The position numbers and the translations under genes are program-made. From positions 47,228,359 through 47,292,358 of the forward strand of contig NC_031773.1 of NCBI RefSeq assembly GCF_001522545.3: a DNA stretch of 64,000 nucleotides, in the 5' to 3' direction. Below the pieces are notes generated by a model. The model saw only the letters and a list, made by a program, of their open reading frames with translations, did not search any database and was not told where the DNA came from. The first letter of the stretch is position 1. Each line of letters starts with the position of its first letter. This document shows positions 1 through 11,606 of the stretch, piece after piece. Source of the stretch: Parus major. Its lineage: Eukaryota; Chordata; Aves; Passeriformes; Paridae.

Positions 1-1060
1 GCTGTGAGCTACCAAACCCTCAGTGCCACAGAGATGCTGCTCCTGGGCTGCAGGCATGGCTGCCTGTGTGTTCATCCCATGATGTTCCTCACTGTGTCAG
101 GAGATAGGAGGGGGAGAGTTTCTCCTCCAGACTCAGGGTGGTAAGCACTTTATCACAGAGAAACAGCAGGCAGGGCTGGGAGGGACAATAAGTTCAGGGG
201 TCTTCAGCTGGACAGGGGTGGGAATCTCCCTCTCCAGCACAAGAATTTCAATCTATTTTCATGCTGGCAGGGCTGCCATCCCCTGTTGTTTCTGCCCCAG
301 CAGTGCTGGGATAGCTATCTGACCCCTCTATAAACAAACAGAAGTAGCTGGGTTTTTACCAGAGAGAAAAGAAGGGACCAGTTTTCTGCCAGCTCAGTTT
401 CAGCTTTCAACCACCCCACTGAGGAAGCAGCTGAGAAGTGACCCCAGCACAAGGTGAGGGTGGCAAGCAGGAACTGGATCCTGTCTGTGCAGGCTTAGAT
501 AAGAGCTGCAGTCAAAGGTGCAGGGGTCAAAAGAAAGATAAAGACCCTGATTTGTGTCCCTTGAGGAGACCCTGATTGCTCCTCAGCCTGCTGCTGGACA
601 TCAACAGCGAGTTACGCTGACCTGGGCCATCCCACTGCTCCCAGGTACTGCCAGCTTCACCCAGCCCACACAGCATTTCTTAAGAGCCTCATGGGGTAGA
701 GGTGCCACAGCCTCATCAGGCAGCTGGACCAGGCCAGGCAATAGCTGTCCTTGCAGTTATCACAGTATTAGAAAATGTTACCTGTCATCTCCCCTAAGCT
801 CATTGCTTCCAGCCTATCCCCAGGGCACAGAGGGACTATTTATTTCTCTTCTTTCACAGCCTCTTTTTATAAAACTTTTAGCTCCTTGGACCTTAAATAG
901 TTGTTGATGCCCGATCTGTGTCTGTTGTGAAGCACCCAGGAATGGGAATGGCTTCTCTCCTCCTGCATGTTCTCACAGAGCCTCGCTAAGCAGCCATTCT
1001 CCTGGAAAGGCTGTTTTTCTCTCCCTGCCCCAGTAATCTTGTGCCTTTGCCCCCCCACAG
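1..1060 (+). other. PMM1: Intronic sequence upstream of the first visible PMM1 exon
   Basis: No exon matching the earlier part of phosphomannomutase is visible here. The stretch ends in a pyrimidine- and C-rich tract and a CAG acceptor directly before the first recognised PMM1 exon. I therefore read it as the 3' part of a PMM1 intron, with the start codon and catalytic DxDxT exons left of the window. The short open frames inside it have no recognisable content. Confidence 0.7.
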
Positions 1061-4000
1061 AGGGACCTTCATCGAGTTTCGCAATGGAATGTTGAACATC
1101 TCCCCCATTGGTCGCAGCTGCACCCCAGAGGAGCGAATCGAGTTCTCGGAGCTGGACAAGGTACAGGGGCCAGACCTGGGCTCACCCTCCCCTTGGCTGG
1201 TTTTGCATGACCAGGTTTTATGTGCTCCCCCCTCCTCCCAAGGAGAAGGAGGGTCCAGCTTCAAGCTGTGCACTTGCAACAAGGTGGAGACAGGGCTGGG
1301 AGCCAGGAAACCAAAGAGAAGACACAGATGAATGGAAGAAACTTGATTTTGTTGGGGACCACCAATGCAAGGGGGTGGCAGGCAGGATTCCCTGTACTGT
1401 GGGAGAGCCCCAGGGAATAAGGCAGTTATTTAACAGCATTTACATCCTCATTTACAGCACCCAAAGATAGCCCAGCAGCTGTCTTCTCTCTCCCACTTCC
1501 CCAGCCCCAACAGAGCTGGAACTAACTTTGGAAAACTGGGCTTTCCAAACTGGGAGGGCCATGGCAGATCTGCTGGGCAGATCTTTAGAGGATTTGGCCC
1601 ATGCTCATACCAGTTTCCACTTGGGGAAGCTTTCTTGGGGTTGAGGAATCAGCTGGTCTTTGCAAGGCTTTTTAAGCAAAGCTGGAGGCTTCAGGTTATG
1701 AACTGGGCTGTGGGAAGCTGAAGCAGTTGTATTCCATTGCCAAGGAAGATCTGTGACCTGCTCCTCCCGGTGGAGTGAGCTGGTGGCCTGCTTGGTCACT
1801 GGGCAGGACTGGTGGAAGCTGGCTAAATGTCATGGCACTGGGGCCCAGTGCAGGTGGGGAGAGAGCAGAGTTGCCCAGCAGACAGTTTACAGTGGATTCT
1901 GGGAGAATGTCAACATGTAGTTATTCAAACCCTCTTTTCTTCCCCTTCCTCCTTATGCTCCACAGAAAGAGCGGATACGGGAGAAGTTTGTGGCAGCCTT
2001 GCAGAGGGAATTTGCTGGCAAAGGCCTGCGTTTCTCTCGAGGTGAGCAGTGAGGGCTTCCTTGGCTTTGCCTTTGTCATGTTTCCCGTAAAATTCCGTGG
2101 AGCAGGAATCCCAGCTGTTCCCTCCGAGTGTCTGGAAAGCCTGGGAAGAGCAGAAGGAGCTTTTAGTCCTGGAGAACTGCCACAGGGGAGTCACGTTTGC
2201 ATCCACAGCATCTGCATCCATGCAGAGAGTAAGCCGTGCTGCAGACTTCCCTCCCTGGGAATCGGCCAGCCAGCCAGGTTTCCATCCCATGACACTATCC
2301 CTGCCTTAATCTCAGCTTGTGGAGCCCACTGCTGCCCATTGGATGTGTTCTGGCTCAAGCATCAGCAGCAGGGTGGCCAGCAGAGCCCCAGGCACGTGCA
2401 CTCTTCTCTAGGAGTGAGCCAGGAGCCTGATGCATGTCTTGGCTCTGGGGTTTTCTTGGGACAGTTGGCTGCAAGGGAGACATCTTTCTTCCTGGAGGAA
2501 GAGCTGACAAGGGGTAAGGAGTTTGCAGCTCCCTGCCACTGGCTTTTGTAGGGCCAGCCACTTCTTGGGATGGTTCTGACAGCCAGCTTACCATGGGTGC
2601 AGAGCTGAAGGAGGGGCTTGAGCAATCCTGGGTGTCTGGCCAGGACAGGGAGAAAAATGAGGGTGTGTAAATTGTGGGGATGATGTTGGAAGAGGATCCT
2701 CTGCAGAGGTGTGAGATAAGAAGGTTCCATGTGGCAGCCCAGGCAGAGGGCAAGGGGGTGGTGAGGCTGAGGCAGTGGGTCACAGCCCAGGCCCTCTGAT
2801 CCTCCAAGAGCTTTTCTCTGAGAGCCTTGGCTTGCCTTCAGCATCCTGCCAGGGCCATCCTGTGCGGTCCACAGCACTGGCACACCCTGTTTGTCACAGC
2901 AGAGGAAGACAAGGTCCCTGCTGCTGTGTCCCCTCAGGCATGGGGTGTGAGAGCTGGACAATGGGCCTTTCTCCTTGGGCTTTGGGAAGCTGCCATGAGG
3001 AGCCCTGGGCTGTTGTATAAAAACATAAAGGGGAGCTGTGGGCCCCCTGCTCCTCCACAAAGGAAATGTGGGCTGTCTCAGGTCAGGCATCTGAAAAAAG
3101 GGCGTGCAGAAACGTGGCTCTTCTGCCAGGCTGGCTCCGTGTCCCTTCTCCCTGGCTGTGGAAGATTCAAGGCTCAGAGGTGGTGGGAGGTCTCCCTGCA
3201 GCCCCCCAGGCCCCTGGTCTACCTCGGGGAGTAACAGTGCTGGCTGGTTCACACTATCTCTTCTCCCTTTGATTTCTTACCTGCTCCAGCTGGCATCAGG
3301 AGCCCCCTTCCTGCTGCCCAGCTCTGTTTAGAGGGCTAGAATGCATTGAAAGGCAGTGTTTTCTACAGGTAAATGGCTTTGGATGCAAAACAAGAGTATG
3401 TCACCAAGTTTATCCCCTGCTGTGATGCTGGATCCTGCTGCAAGCCTGGGGCCATCCCCACCCCTGAGCTCATAGGGCACTTGCTCCCATCCTTTTCACA
3501 GTGTTCTGTCCAGTTTCTCTGCTCCAAGTTGGAATTACAGGCTCCATCCCCATCTCAGGCTCCAGGGAGGCTTGGTTCAGGATCCTCAAACTAACAGGGA
3601 CACTCCAAACAGCCAGGAAGGGGAGGTACATGGCATCAGGACATGCATGCTTGAACCTGGTGTGTCAGTGCCTCTCCTTCAGTAGGAACTGACCCTGTGA
3701 TTATCTGCCTACTCACCCTCTTCCTTAGAGAGGTGGGATTATTATTTAAGAAGGAGAGTGTGGAACTCCAGGATTTCTGGTGGATTTCTCTCTGGATTGC
3801 CTGGAGAAGACAAGCTGACTGGCAGGAGGTCACACGTACCAGCTCAAACCCCCGTACCTCTGGCTCTGAGTGAGACCTACATGTACATGTGCCCTAAGCT
3901 GCAGGCTTTGTTTTGGGAAGATCATGTCTCCTCTCTTGGTGCTGGGACAAGGGTCTCTCTGCAGCCTGTGGGCACAGTGGGGCAACTTGAGAGGATGGGG

Positions 4001-5719
4001 AAGGTGCTGCCTCCAAGCACCCCCAAAAGGCAGCAAAGTTCTGGGGTAAACTCTGCCTGGTCTAAGAGCAAGGGCTGGGAAGTTTGTTAACCCTTGGTGG
4101 CTGTGGAAGTCCATGTCCATATACATGTTCTCTGGGAAAGCTCCCTTGCCTTGTGTGTTGGTCACATGTGACTTGGTGCCTCTCCAGATGCTGGCAACCC
4201 TCACTAAACTCTTGTGTCGAGAGGTGACAGGCCAGGGTCGTGCCCTGATTATGTCAACGGGTTCACGGTACCTCCATGGCAAGGTCCTTGATCAGTGTGC
4301 AGAGACAGCATGCAGGAGACCCCAGTCCCTGCACAGGAGGGAGCATCAGAAGAGAGGTTTTAGAAGGGCTGGAGATGCCTAGCAGGAGCCTAGGAGAGAG
4401 TTTGGTGCCAGTCTCCAAGGTCATTGTTCCCTGCTGGGACACAGAATGTGCTGGTGCTATCTGCAAGGCGTGATCCAAAATCTCCCCCCAGAAGATGCCT
4501 CTCTTGAGAAGACCCCTCTGATTCCTGCTTGCCTGCAGGGAAGCTGTGCTAATGTCACCCCAGCCATGCTGATGTCACTGCAGCCTGTTGTCATAGGAAC
4601 AGCCTCTGCCACTGTCCTAGCCATGTGCCGAGAGGAGCACCAAGGCAGAGCTGGTGCTTGTGGCTGCAGTTTGGTGTGGGGACTCCCCCCTGACATCCAG
4701 TCCCCTCCCATCCTCCTGCCCACCCCGGGGTGGGGGGACACCCTGCCAGCTCCCAGCAACATTGTCTGATGCCCTCCCTTCTCCTGGCAGGTGGCATGAT
4801 CAGCTTTGATGTCTTCCCAGAGGGCTGGGACAAGCGCTACTGCCTCAATGTGCTCGACGACGAGAGATTTGACACCATCCACTTCTTTGGGAACGAGACA
4901 ACCCCTGTGAGTATTTCCCATGAGCCCCACACATGGCTGCTTTCTCTCCTGCTGTGCCATCATGGGTCTTGTGGGTCCCACTGGTGCCAACACAGACCTT
5001 CAGTGGTGTGAGGGGGAAGATGTTGCCCTGTGCTGTGGGTTTGCAGTGCTCTCGTGACAGCTCTGCTGGCTTCTGGGGAAATCACCTTGGATTCACTGTG
5101 CTGGGAAGCAGGTCCACCTCAGCATTGCTTTCTTTGCCCCAGCACCCTTGGAAGGGCAGCAGCCACTCCTGTGGCTGGCATGACTCACAACACAAGCCCC
5201 CAGCACTTAGGAGAGGACTCCTTAACAGCAGGAACAGCTTCACCTTCCCTTGAGAGCAGTGGAGGATGATGCTTCCTTACTGCTGTAGATCAGCTTGGTC
5301 ATCTACTCAGCTCTTCCCAGATGCTGGCAGCCTCTGCTCCCCAAATGTGCCCATCCCACCTTCTGCTAGCCTCTCCACAGGCAGGGCAGGGGTTAACCCA
5401 GGCTCCTGGACAAGCTTTGCTGATCTGGGACCTTCCCCATCTTTTCCATGCTCCTCCCCTGGCACTGAAGAGGGAATCAAAAGGGAGGGAGCAGAGCTCC
5501 CAGCTCCCCACAGCATAGAGCAAAATGTGGGTTCATGGATGAGCTTGTTCTGGCAAAACCCTGCTAATGCTGTCCCTATTTTCTATTCCCCTGCAGGGAG
5601 GGAACGATTATGAAATCTATGATGATCCCCGCACTGTAGGACACAGTGTCCAGTCCCCCCAGGACACAGTCCAGCGATGCCGCGAAATCTTCTTTCCAGA
5701 AAGAGCAAACGAGTGCTGA
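1061..5719 (+). CDS. PMM1: Phosphomannomutase 1, C-terminal half (four last exons, 5' partial)
   Basis: Interconverts mannose-6-phosphate and mannose-1-phosphate, the precursor of GDP-mannose, in the cytosol; mammalian PMM1 also has an inosine-monophosphate-stimulated hexose-bisphosphatase activity in brain. Four coding exons are visible: 1061-1160, 1966-2041, 4791-4906 and 5597-5719, all with AG/GT borders and consistent phases (2,0,1,0). They encode about 137 residues from [20 protein letters not shown] to a stop after ERANEC. The first exon carries the cap-domain substrate-binding motif; the arginine of IGRSC corresponds to PMM2 Arg141. The third and fourth carry the core motifs [20 protein letters not shown] and GGNDYEI of this HAD-superfamily enzyme. 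The C-terminus ([11 protein letters not shown]) matches PMM1 rather than PMM2. The N-terminal nucleophile exons lie outside the window, so the protein is partial but not broken. It converges on CSDC2. Confidence 0.97.
2042..4790 (+). other. PMM1: Long PMM1 intron
   Basis: About 2.7 kb of intron between the KERIREKF exon and the GGMISFDVF exon. Several open frames cross it on both strands (the longest about 296 codons, minus strand), but none shows a recognisable domain, a splice-consistent extension or conserved composition. I see no repeat family here. Confidence 0.75.
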
Positions 5720-6582
5720 CTGCCCGGTCCCTGCAGCCCTGCCCCAGTCCCACCCTCCCCCCACCAGGAAAAGCACCTTCATTTGAGGAATCTGCTCAGG
5801 GTAGACCAAAAAAACCACTTGACAGAGCTGGTCAGGATGTAACAGTGAGTGTAGGTGGGTGGGTGGCAGGAGGGGGTCTTGGCTGAGCAGCCCCTCAGTG
5901 CTCCCTGTGGGTGGCTGGGGGTCATGGCACCAGACTCTCCTCGCCTCCAGAAAAACTTCTCTTGACAGTTCAGCTGTGGTGGGCGGTGATGCAGATACTT
6001 CTGTGGTTAGAAAGCATTTGAAAGGGCCAAAGAGTGTGTGTCTGTCCTGCGGCTCCCTCTGCTCTTCTCTCCTTTTCCACTCGGTTTCTCTTAACACTTG
6101 TGCATGAGGGAACATGTGGCTCGCCTTCCTCTCCCCCTTGCACCTTGGCCAGAGAGGCTGGGGCTGCTGAGGCTCGAGGCATTCACCAGAGCTCCTCTGA
6201 GGTAGGAGGCCAGGAAGGCTGTTTGCTGAAAGCCTGTGGTAGGAAGGAGTAGCTGAGATCCCAGCTTGTTGCACCATTGTGCTTTCTGACCTCACCATGT
6301 CCTTCCCCTCAGTGCCACAGTGTGCCAGTCCCTCCCTGCAGATGACCTGGGAACTATAGCTTTGACATGACTGGGCTGCTGCTCTGAACTTTGCTCGGGT
6401 GCATGAAGAAACCAATTCTTCTCTTTTGCTTACAAAAAACACCTAGAGTTTATTCTCTATATTATTCTCTATTTTCAAGTCAGACCTTGCCTGTCACAGG
6501 TGAAGGATCCTGGCGCTTCGTGCTATGGAACAGTTTGGGTAGAAGGCTTTCCACTGGTCTTCCTGCTCCTGTGTCCATTGGG

Positions 6583-6988
6583 CATCACAGAATTTTTAGG
6601 GTTGGAAGGGACCTCTGGAAATCATCTAGTCCAACCCTCCTGCCAAGGCAGGGTCACCCTGAGCAGGTGACAGGAATGTGTCCAGGTGGGTTTTGAATGT
6701 CTCCAGAAAGGGCAGCTCCCCAGTCTTCCTGGGCACTCCCTGTTCCAGTGCTCTGCCACCCTCAACATAAAGAAGTTCTTCCTCATGTTGAGGTGGAGCT
6801 TCATGTGTTTTAGTTTATGGCCATTGCTCATTTTTGTGTTGGTGGGCACCACCAAAGAGAATCTGGCACCATCCACTTGGCATCTGCCTTTAAAATATTT
6901 ATATACATTAATGAGATCCTCTCTCAGTCTTCTTTCTCTAGACTAAACAGGCCCAGCTCTCACAGTCTCTCCTCATAAGAGAGATGTG
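6583..6988 (-). mobile_element. CR1 LINE 3' fragment, inverted
   Basis: The plus strand begins with the reverse complement of the typical CR1 tail (TCACAGAAT, GGGTTGGAAGGGACCTCTGG) and continues into CTCATGTTGAGGTGGAGCTT and CAGGCCCAGCTCTCACAGTC, all hallmark segments of the avian CR1 3' end. The element therefore runs on the minus strand, is truncated at its 5' end (right side) and lacks an intact reverse transcriptase. It lies in the probable PMM1 3' UTR. Confidence 0.92.
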
Positions 6989-8537
6989 TCCTTATAAAAC
7001 CTTACCCAGGGCATTTGTAACACACCAAGTCCCCTTCCCTTCCCAGTGCTCAGCTTTCCAGAGCTCAGCTTTCTCTCAGCTGCCAGGGACATTTTCTGCG
7101 GGGGCCAACACCAGCCATACTTGGTACCTGGAGGTACCCGCTCAGCAGTGCCCTCCAAGCTTGCTCTTCCCCCCATCTCACCCCACACACTCAGTTTACA
7201 AGCTCACCTTTAGGGAGACAGGATGTCCAGTGCAATTGTCATATGTCCTGTTCCTCTCCCTGGATCTTTGTGGGTTGCAAGCCCACATCTCTCCTTCAGC
7301 CTTTGACCTTCTCCCTCACATTGTCCTTTTATTCCAAGCATTTGCATTGTGGTGTGTGGCCACAATGGTGACACATGTCCTGACTTGGTGCCCAAAAGGA
7401 GCTCAGGGATCCCCGCCAGGGAGATGTCCTGCTCGTAGCCCCCCAGGGTACACAGATCTGGTGTTTGTGGACCTGGAGAATGTTAGAGGTTCCTACAAAC
7501 TCTCCCTCATTGTTCCCCAGGAGTCTTTCTCACCCCATCCCTGCTGGTATGGCACTGCCCCATCTCTTGGTCCTGTTTTCTCTGCCCTTTTTCTTCTGTT
7601 CTGAGTTTCCTCATCATGGCTCTCCATTTTCCACTGGCAGCTGGACTGCAGAGAGAAGTTCCTCAGCTGGCAACCGCCACCTACGCAAGGCTCCACCATC
7701 CTCCTCAGGCGAGAGACACTGGTGCTTCTAGGCCCAGGGCAGGGCTCCCACACTGCCACGGGCAGAGTCCCTGGTGGCCCTTGGCACTGCTGTCTGGCCC
7801 CAGGAGCAGGGATACTGCATGACCAGTGCTGCTGGGGTGCTGTCTCCTCCACCTGACTGCACCTCCTAACTACAACACATCAGATCTCTGATGCATTTGC
7901 ATGAGCACAGCAGTCTGCCCAGCATCCAGAAATCCCCAGCAAATCCACAAATTCCTCTTTCTACCCAGGAAAGATTTCTGTGTGGGAGAAGAGGACCTGT
8001 TGGAGAAACTTGTATGCAGGATACCCTTTGCACAGGTCACAGGTTTTGGCCCTCCACTGCAGCCTTCATGGTGGAATTGTGTTTTGTGATTCCTTCCTCT
8101 CTGTTTCACTGTGGATCAGGTTATGTGTGAGTCTTGGGGAGTTTAATTTTTCCTGTAAGTCTATTTATAGCCAGCAGGACCTCTAGAGAGCTTAGTGATG
8201 AGTGAAGAGCAGGGTCTGGCCCTAATGGCATGGGGCACCGTGGTGGCCTTGGGGGCTGAGGTGACTTGCACCTTTGAAGGGAAAGGCATTTCATGCCTGT
8301 CCCTGAGACCCCTTTGCCGTGATGCTCCTCTCGTGGTGGGTGCCCACAGCATAAGTGGAGGTTTCCCCCATGGATGTGAGCGAGCAGACGTGGCGGGCCC
8401 CATGCCCGGGACTGCCTTGCTGTATGGATCCATATCAGTGTGAGATGGGCAGTTCCTGTCTGGCTGATGACAACTGTTAAATGAGAAATTTATTTAAATA
8501 CACAGATATGTATATTAAAAAAATTAAAATCAATCCT

Positions 8538-8543
8538 ATTAAA
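8538..8543 (+). terminator. PMM1: Candidate PMM1 polyadenylation signal (ATTAAA)
   Basis: An ATTAAA in an A/T-rich stretch is followed by a likely cleavage region and then a GTGTGTGCTTTGTGC-type GT-rich element around 8569-8600. No better signal is seen on this strand before it. Whether it is the used site is inferred. Confidence 0.45.
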
Positions 8544-8882
8544 GCCACAACACGCAGCAGTTGGAGGCAGTGTGTGCTTTGTGCTGGGCTGTGCGGGGTG
8601 AAAGGCAGCCAGGCAACAGGCAGGACACGCTTCAAGGTCCCCACAGCAGTGAGGGACCAGCCCCACTCCTGGTCACTCTCGGTGAGCAGCAGCCTCCTGT
8701 CCCAGGCTCACAGTGTGGAGCATCTCCAGCCCCCATCAGGGACCTACTGTGGGTGAGTCCGTTTTGATGTCTGGGTAAATTCCTGGGTGCTCCAGGTCCT
8801 TTACTGGAGAGTCACTGTGACACATGCACACAGGACAAAGAGCCAGGGTGGGCAGGGCTCATGGGAAAGTCACTTTTAATGG

Positions 8883-8888
8883 TTTATT
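8883..8888 (-). terminator. CSDC2: Candidate CSDC2 polyadenylation signal (AATAAA on minus strand)
   Basis: Plus-strand TTTATT, read as AATAAA on the minus strand. A second copy lies at 8974-8979 in an A/T-rich stretch and could be an alternative site. Confidence 0.45.
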
Positions 8889-9664
8889 GCCAATGTTACA
8901 AAGGTTGACACATGGTCAGACAGGCGGGAACCACACCAGAGTTGTAAAAACACCAACAAGTCTAGGGTTTTAGTTTATTTTTAAAAAAAATAAAATAAAA
9001 TCCAACAGTTTGCCTTGGCCAAGCTGACTGCATGTCCTGGGGATGCCTGGAGCCTGAGCCACAGTTGCCACAGCCCCTGGGAGAGCCAGGCTTCGGGTTG
9101 GCAGTGAGATGGGCTGGAGGGTCCCAGGGCAGTCCCCACACCAGCATGGGTAGTTCTCCCGAATCTGCAGGGCCCAGCCGTCCTGTGTGGCACCAGCCTT
9201 GCTCTGCTGCTCTCCCCACTTAGCCCTGTCGGCAACAGCGGCAGCAAAAAATGTGGCAAACACCCGACTCCATCCATGCTGAGCACCAGCTGCTGCTGGC
9301 CCGGTGCTCTGGGGAGCTGCCCTGCTCGGGGGGAGCTGCTGGCACCCCATTGTCTCTAACCCTGCTTTGAACCCCTTAAGATGCTGGTAATTCTTGGAGC
9401 ATCAGCACCATTTCCCTGGGGTGAGCTCAGGACCAGCCCCGTGCATGTTGTCCCTGCCCCAGTGCCCCCTGCCCTGTCGCTCCCTGGGGCTGTGGGAGCC
9501 CACCTGGCCAGGGTGTGGCAGAAAAGACCAAAAACAAAGTTTGTGCTTTGTATACAAGACCCTGCCTACACCGAGGGGCTGGGGAGGAGGTGGCTGCAGT
9601 CACCCCATGGCTGAGGCTGCTCAGACCCCTCAGCCCCTCACCACCCCAACAAGCTACAGACATG

Positions 9665-9681
9665 CACACACACACACACAC
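9665..9681. repeat. Short (CA)n microsatellite
   Basis: About eight CA units in the probable CSDC2 3' UTR. Confidence 0.9.
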
Positions 9682-10554
9682 GCATGGGAAGGGGGTCCCC
9701 AGGGGGGCGGGGGGCAAAAGAAGGAAGGGAAAGTGTCTGTCTCCCCAAAACCATGTCAGCACTGAGCCAAGAAAAGTGCAATACTGCCAGGCAGCAGTGG
9801 GGAGCACAGAGGTGCCAAGTGCCCCCTGCCCCGTGCCCAGGTGCAGCTCCCCAGACACAGCACCGAGCGCCCCGGGTGCCCTGCCAGCAGTTGGCTGCCT
9901 CTTAAAACTAAACTTTTGCTTTCTATAAACCAGCCCCCTCCCTGTGGCACCGCTGACCTGAGATCTTGTGATGGAGGGATGTGGCTCAGGTGGGTGCTGT
10001 GAGCTGCCAGCGATGGGGATGGGTGTCAGCCACCCAGACCCCGCACAGTGATATGCCACCACCCCACACCACCCTGTTTTGTTCCTCCTTTGTGGGAGCA
10101 TGTCCCGCTGCTGCTGTCCCACTGTGGACCGAGTGGGGTGCCCATCTTGCCAGAGTGGAGTTCAGGAGGATGAGCTGAGCCACCCAGCCTCTCCCCACCC
10201 CCTCCTGCTCTCAACACCTGCTTCAGCCCAGTAGAGCTGGAGGGCTGGGGTGTAGGACTGGTTCCTCTGTTCCCCATGGGCTCAGGAGCAAGGAATGGAA
10301 CATGGGGCTCGGTGCTGCCCCCGGAGCTGGGGGACAGTCAGGGAGGGCTCCACTTCCCCTGTCCCCCTCGACAGACACTTACAAACACACACAGAGAAAG
10401 GAAACCGTAACCTTATAAAAGACACTGAACTCAAACGCCTGCATGTTTGGGGGCAACCCCGGCCCCGCTTGCCGCCTTGGCTCCCCACACGCCCCTTGAG
10501 CGGCTGGGCAGGCTTGCTCCATGGGGCTGAGTGGCTGGCGGCCCCCCAGGGCGC

Positions 10555-11516
10555 CTAGGAGCCGATGATCTGGCCAGACCATGTCTCGTGCTTCGTGTGA
10601 GGCGCCAGGTTGGTGAGGACCACCTCCACTGCCTGGAACTTCTGGTTCTTGGGAGGGATGGGGCAGACCTTGTACGTCACCTCGTCCCCCTCCACTGGGA
10701 CGTACTCTCCCTCGATGCTGCAGGAGAGGAAAGGAGAGGTGGTGGTGGTGCCACAGCCAGGAGATGGACCCCTGCCCCAGACCACCCAGAACAAAGGAAG
10801 GCACTTGACCAGTTGTGCCTTGGAAAAGAAAACCCACAGGTGATGGAGGACAAGCAGAGACCCACGTCCACCCCATGGAGATATCCACACCCCAGCCCAC
10901 AAGTCTCCAGCCCCATGCTGATGGCATGGCTCCCCTGGGATCTTCCAGCACAGCACAGCCCTGGGACTTACTCAGACACATGCACAAAAATGTCCTCAGT
11001 GCCATTCTCTGGGGTGATAAACCCGTGGCCCTGGGAGCGAGAGAACTGCTTGCAGACGCCCTTGAAGATGGGGCCAGCGGAGGCACGCGCTGTCCTACAG
11101 GAGGAAAGGGAAGATTTTTCACTGGCGGCGCTTGCCCAGGAGGTGGAACAGGGAGAGATTTTTGCCACGAGCACGATGGTTCCGGGCAGTGGGCTTGGTA
11201 CCCACCCACAGCACTCTGGGCAGGTGTGTGTGGTGTTGCTGGGCACCGCATTGGCAAAGTGCACCAGGTGTAAAGGGCTCTGCAGGCACCGCAGGTGACC
11301 ACGGCTCAGTCGGACAGTCCCAAACCCGCCAGGTACTTACGCCGAGTAGGTCCTGGTCCTCTTGGTGGGGAGGGGACTGGGCAGGTCCCGGAGAAGGAGG
11401 TTGCCCCGCTCCCAGATGCGGCTGCCCTCCCGCTGGAAGGGGAAGGTGGGCCACACTGGTGACTTGGGGGAGTGTAGGGGTGGCACTGCCGGCGGGGCGC
11501 TAGGGTCCGATGACAT
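10555..11516 (-). CDS. CSDC2: Cold shock domain-containing protein C2 (PIPPin), complete coding sequence
   Basis: RNA-binding protein of the cold-shock-domain family; rat PIPPin binds the 3' UTR of histone H1 and H3.3 mRNAs and is enriched in brain. Coding exons on the minus strand are 11516-11341, 11094-10972 and 10717-10555, giving 462 nt and 153 residues, the human length. The start ATG is in a good context (CCCACCATG). Residues 1-58 are a proline/serine-rich tail ending in [11 protein letters not shown]. The cold shock domain follows, with RNP1-like [10 protein letters not shown] near residues 79-88 and RNP2 DIFVHVS at 93-99. The last exon supplies [33 protein letters not shown] and the tail WSGQIIGS. 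Both introns are GT-AG and interrupt codons (Ala59, Asp100). The small paralogue CARHSP1 differs in its tails, and the C-terminal GQ(I/V)(I/V)GS tail fits CSDC2. Convergent with PMM1. Confidence 0.97.
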
Positions 11517-11606
11517 GGTGGGGTCAGTGGGCTCCTCCGTTTTGGGATCGGGCGGGTGGGCAGCAGGAGAAAGGATGCCCAGGTGTGTGGGCCTACTGCT
11601 GGTGAC
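11517..11606 (-). other. CSDC2: CSDC2 5' UTR portion of the first coding exon
   Basis: Upstream of the ATG on the minus strand, a strong polypyrimidine tract ending TTGCTCCCCAG places a likely 3' splice site just before 11606. The first coding exon would then carry about 90 nt of 5' UTR, joined to a distant non-coding exon, as in mammalian CSDC2. Confidence 0.55.

Larger units (their letters stand above)
5720..8560 (+). other. PMM1: Probable PMM1 3' untranslated region
   Basis: This follows the PMM1 stop directly. No AATAAA is seen on the plus strand before about 8.5 kb, where an ATTAAA is followed within 30 bases by a strongly GT-rich stretch, the usual arrangement at a cleavage site. If that is the main site, the 3' UTR is about 2.8 kb and contains an antisense CR1 fragment. 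A shorter transcript ending at a weaker signal cannot be excluded. Confidence 0.45.
8870..10554 (-). other. CSDC2: Probable CSDC2 3' untranslated region
   Basis: About 1.7 kb downstream of the CSDC2 stop on the minus strand. It contains a short CA repeat and two minus-strand AATAAA motifs (plus-strand TTTATT at 8974-8979 and 8883-8888). Its end sits only about 300 bases from the candidate PMM1 cleavage site, so the two genes converge closely. Open frames in this region are shadows without recognisable content. Confidence 0.55.

Noticed and set aside
1775..2551. 258-codon plus-strand open frame overlapping a PMM1 exon
   Set aside because: It crosses the exon at 1966-2041 in the wrong reading frame and runs through both splice sites; the translated product has no recognisable domain.
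2362..3252. 296-codon minus-strand open frame
   Set aside because: It lies inside a PMM1 intron, has Pro/Ser/Leu-rich low-information content, no domain and no splice partner; open frames of this size are common in GC-rich intron.
10379..11302. 307-codon minus-strand frame over CSDC2
   Set aside because: A shadow of CSDC2 in another frame; the cold-shock-domain frame with proper splice sites accounts for the coding signal.
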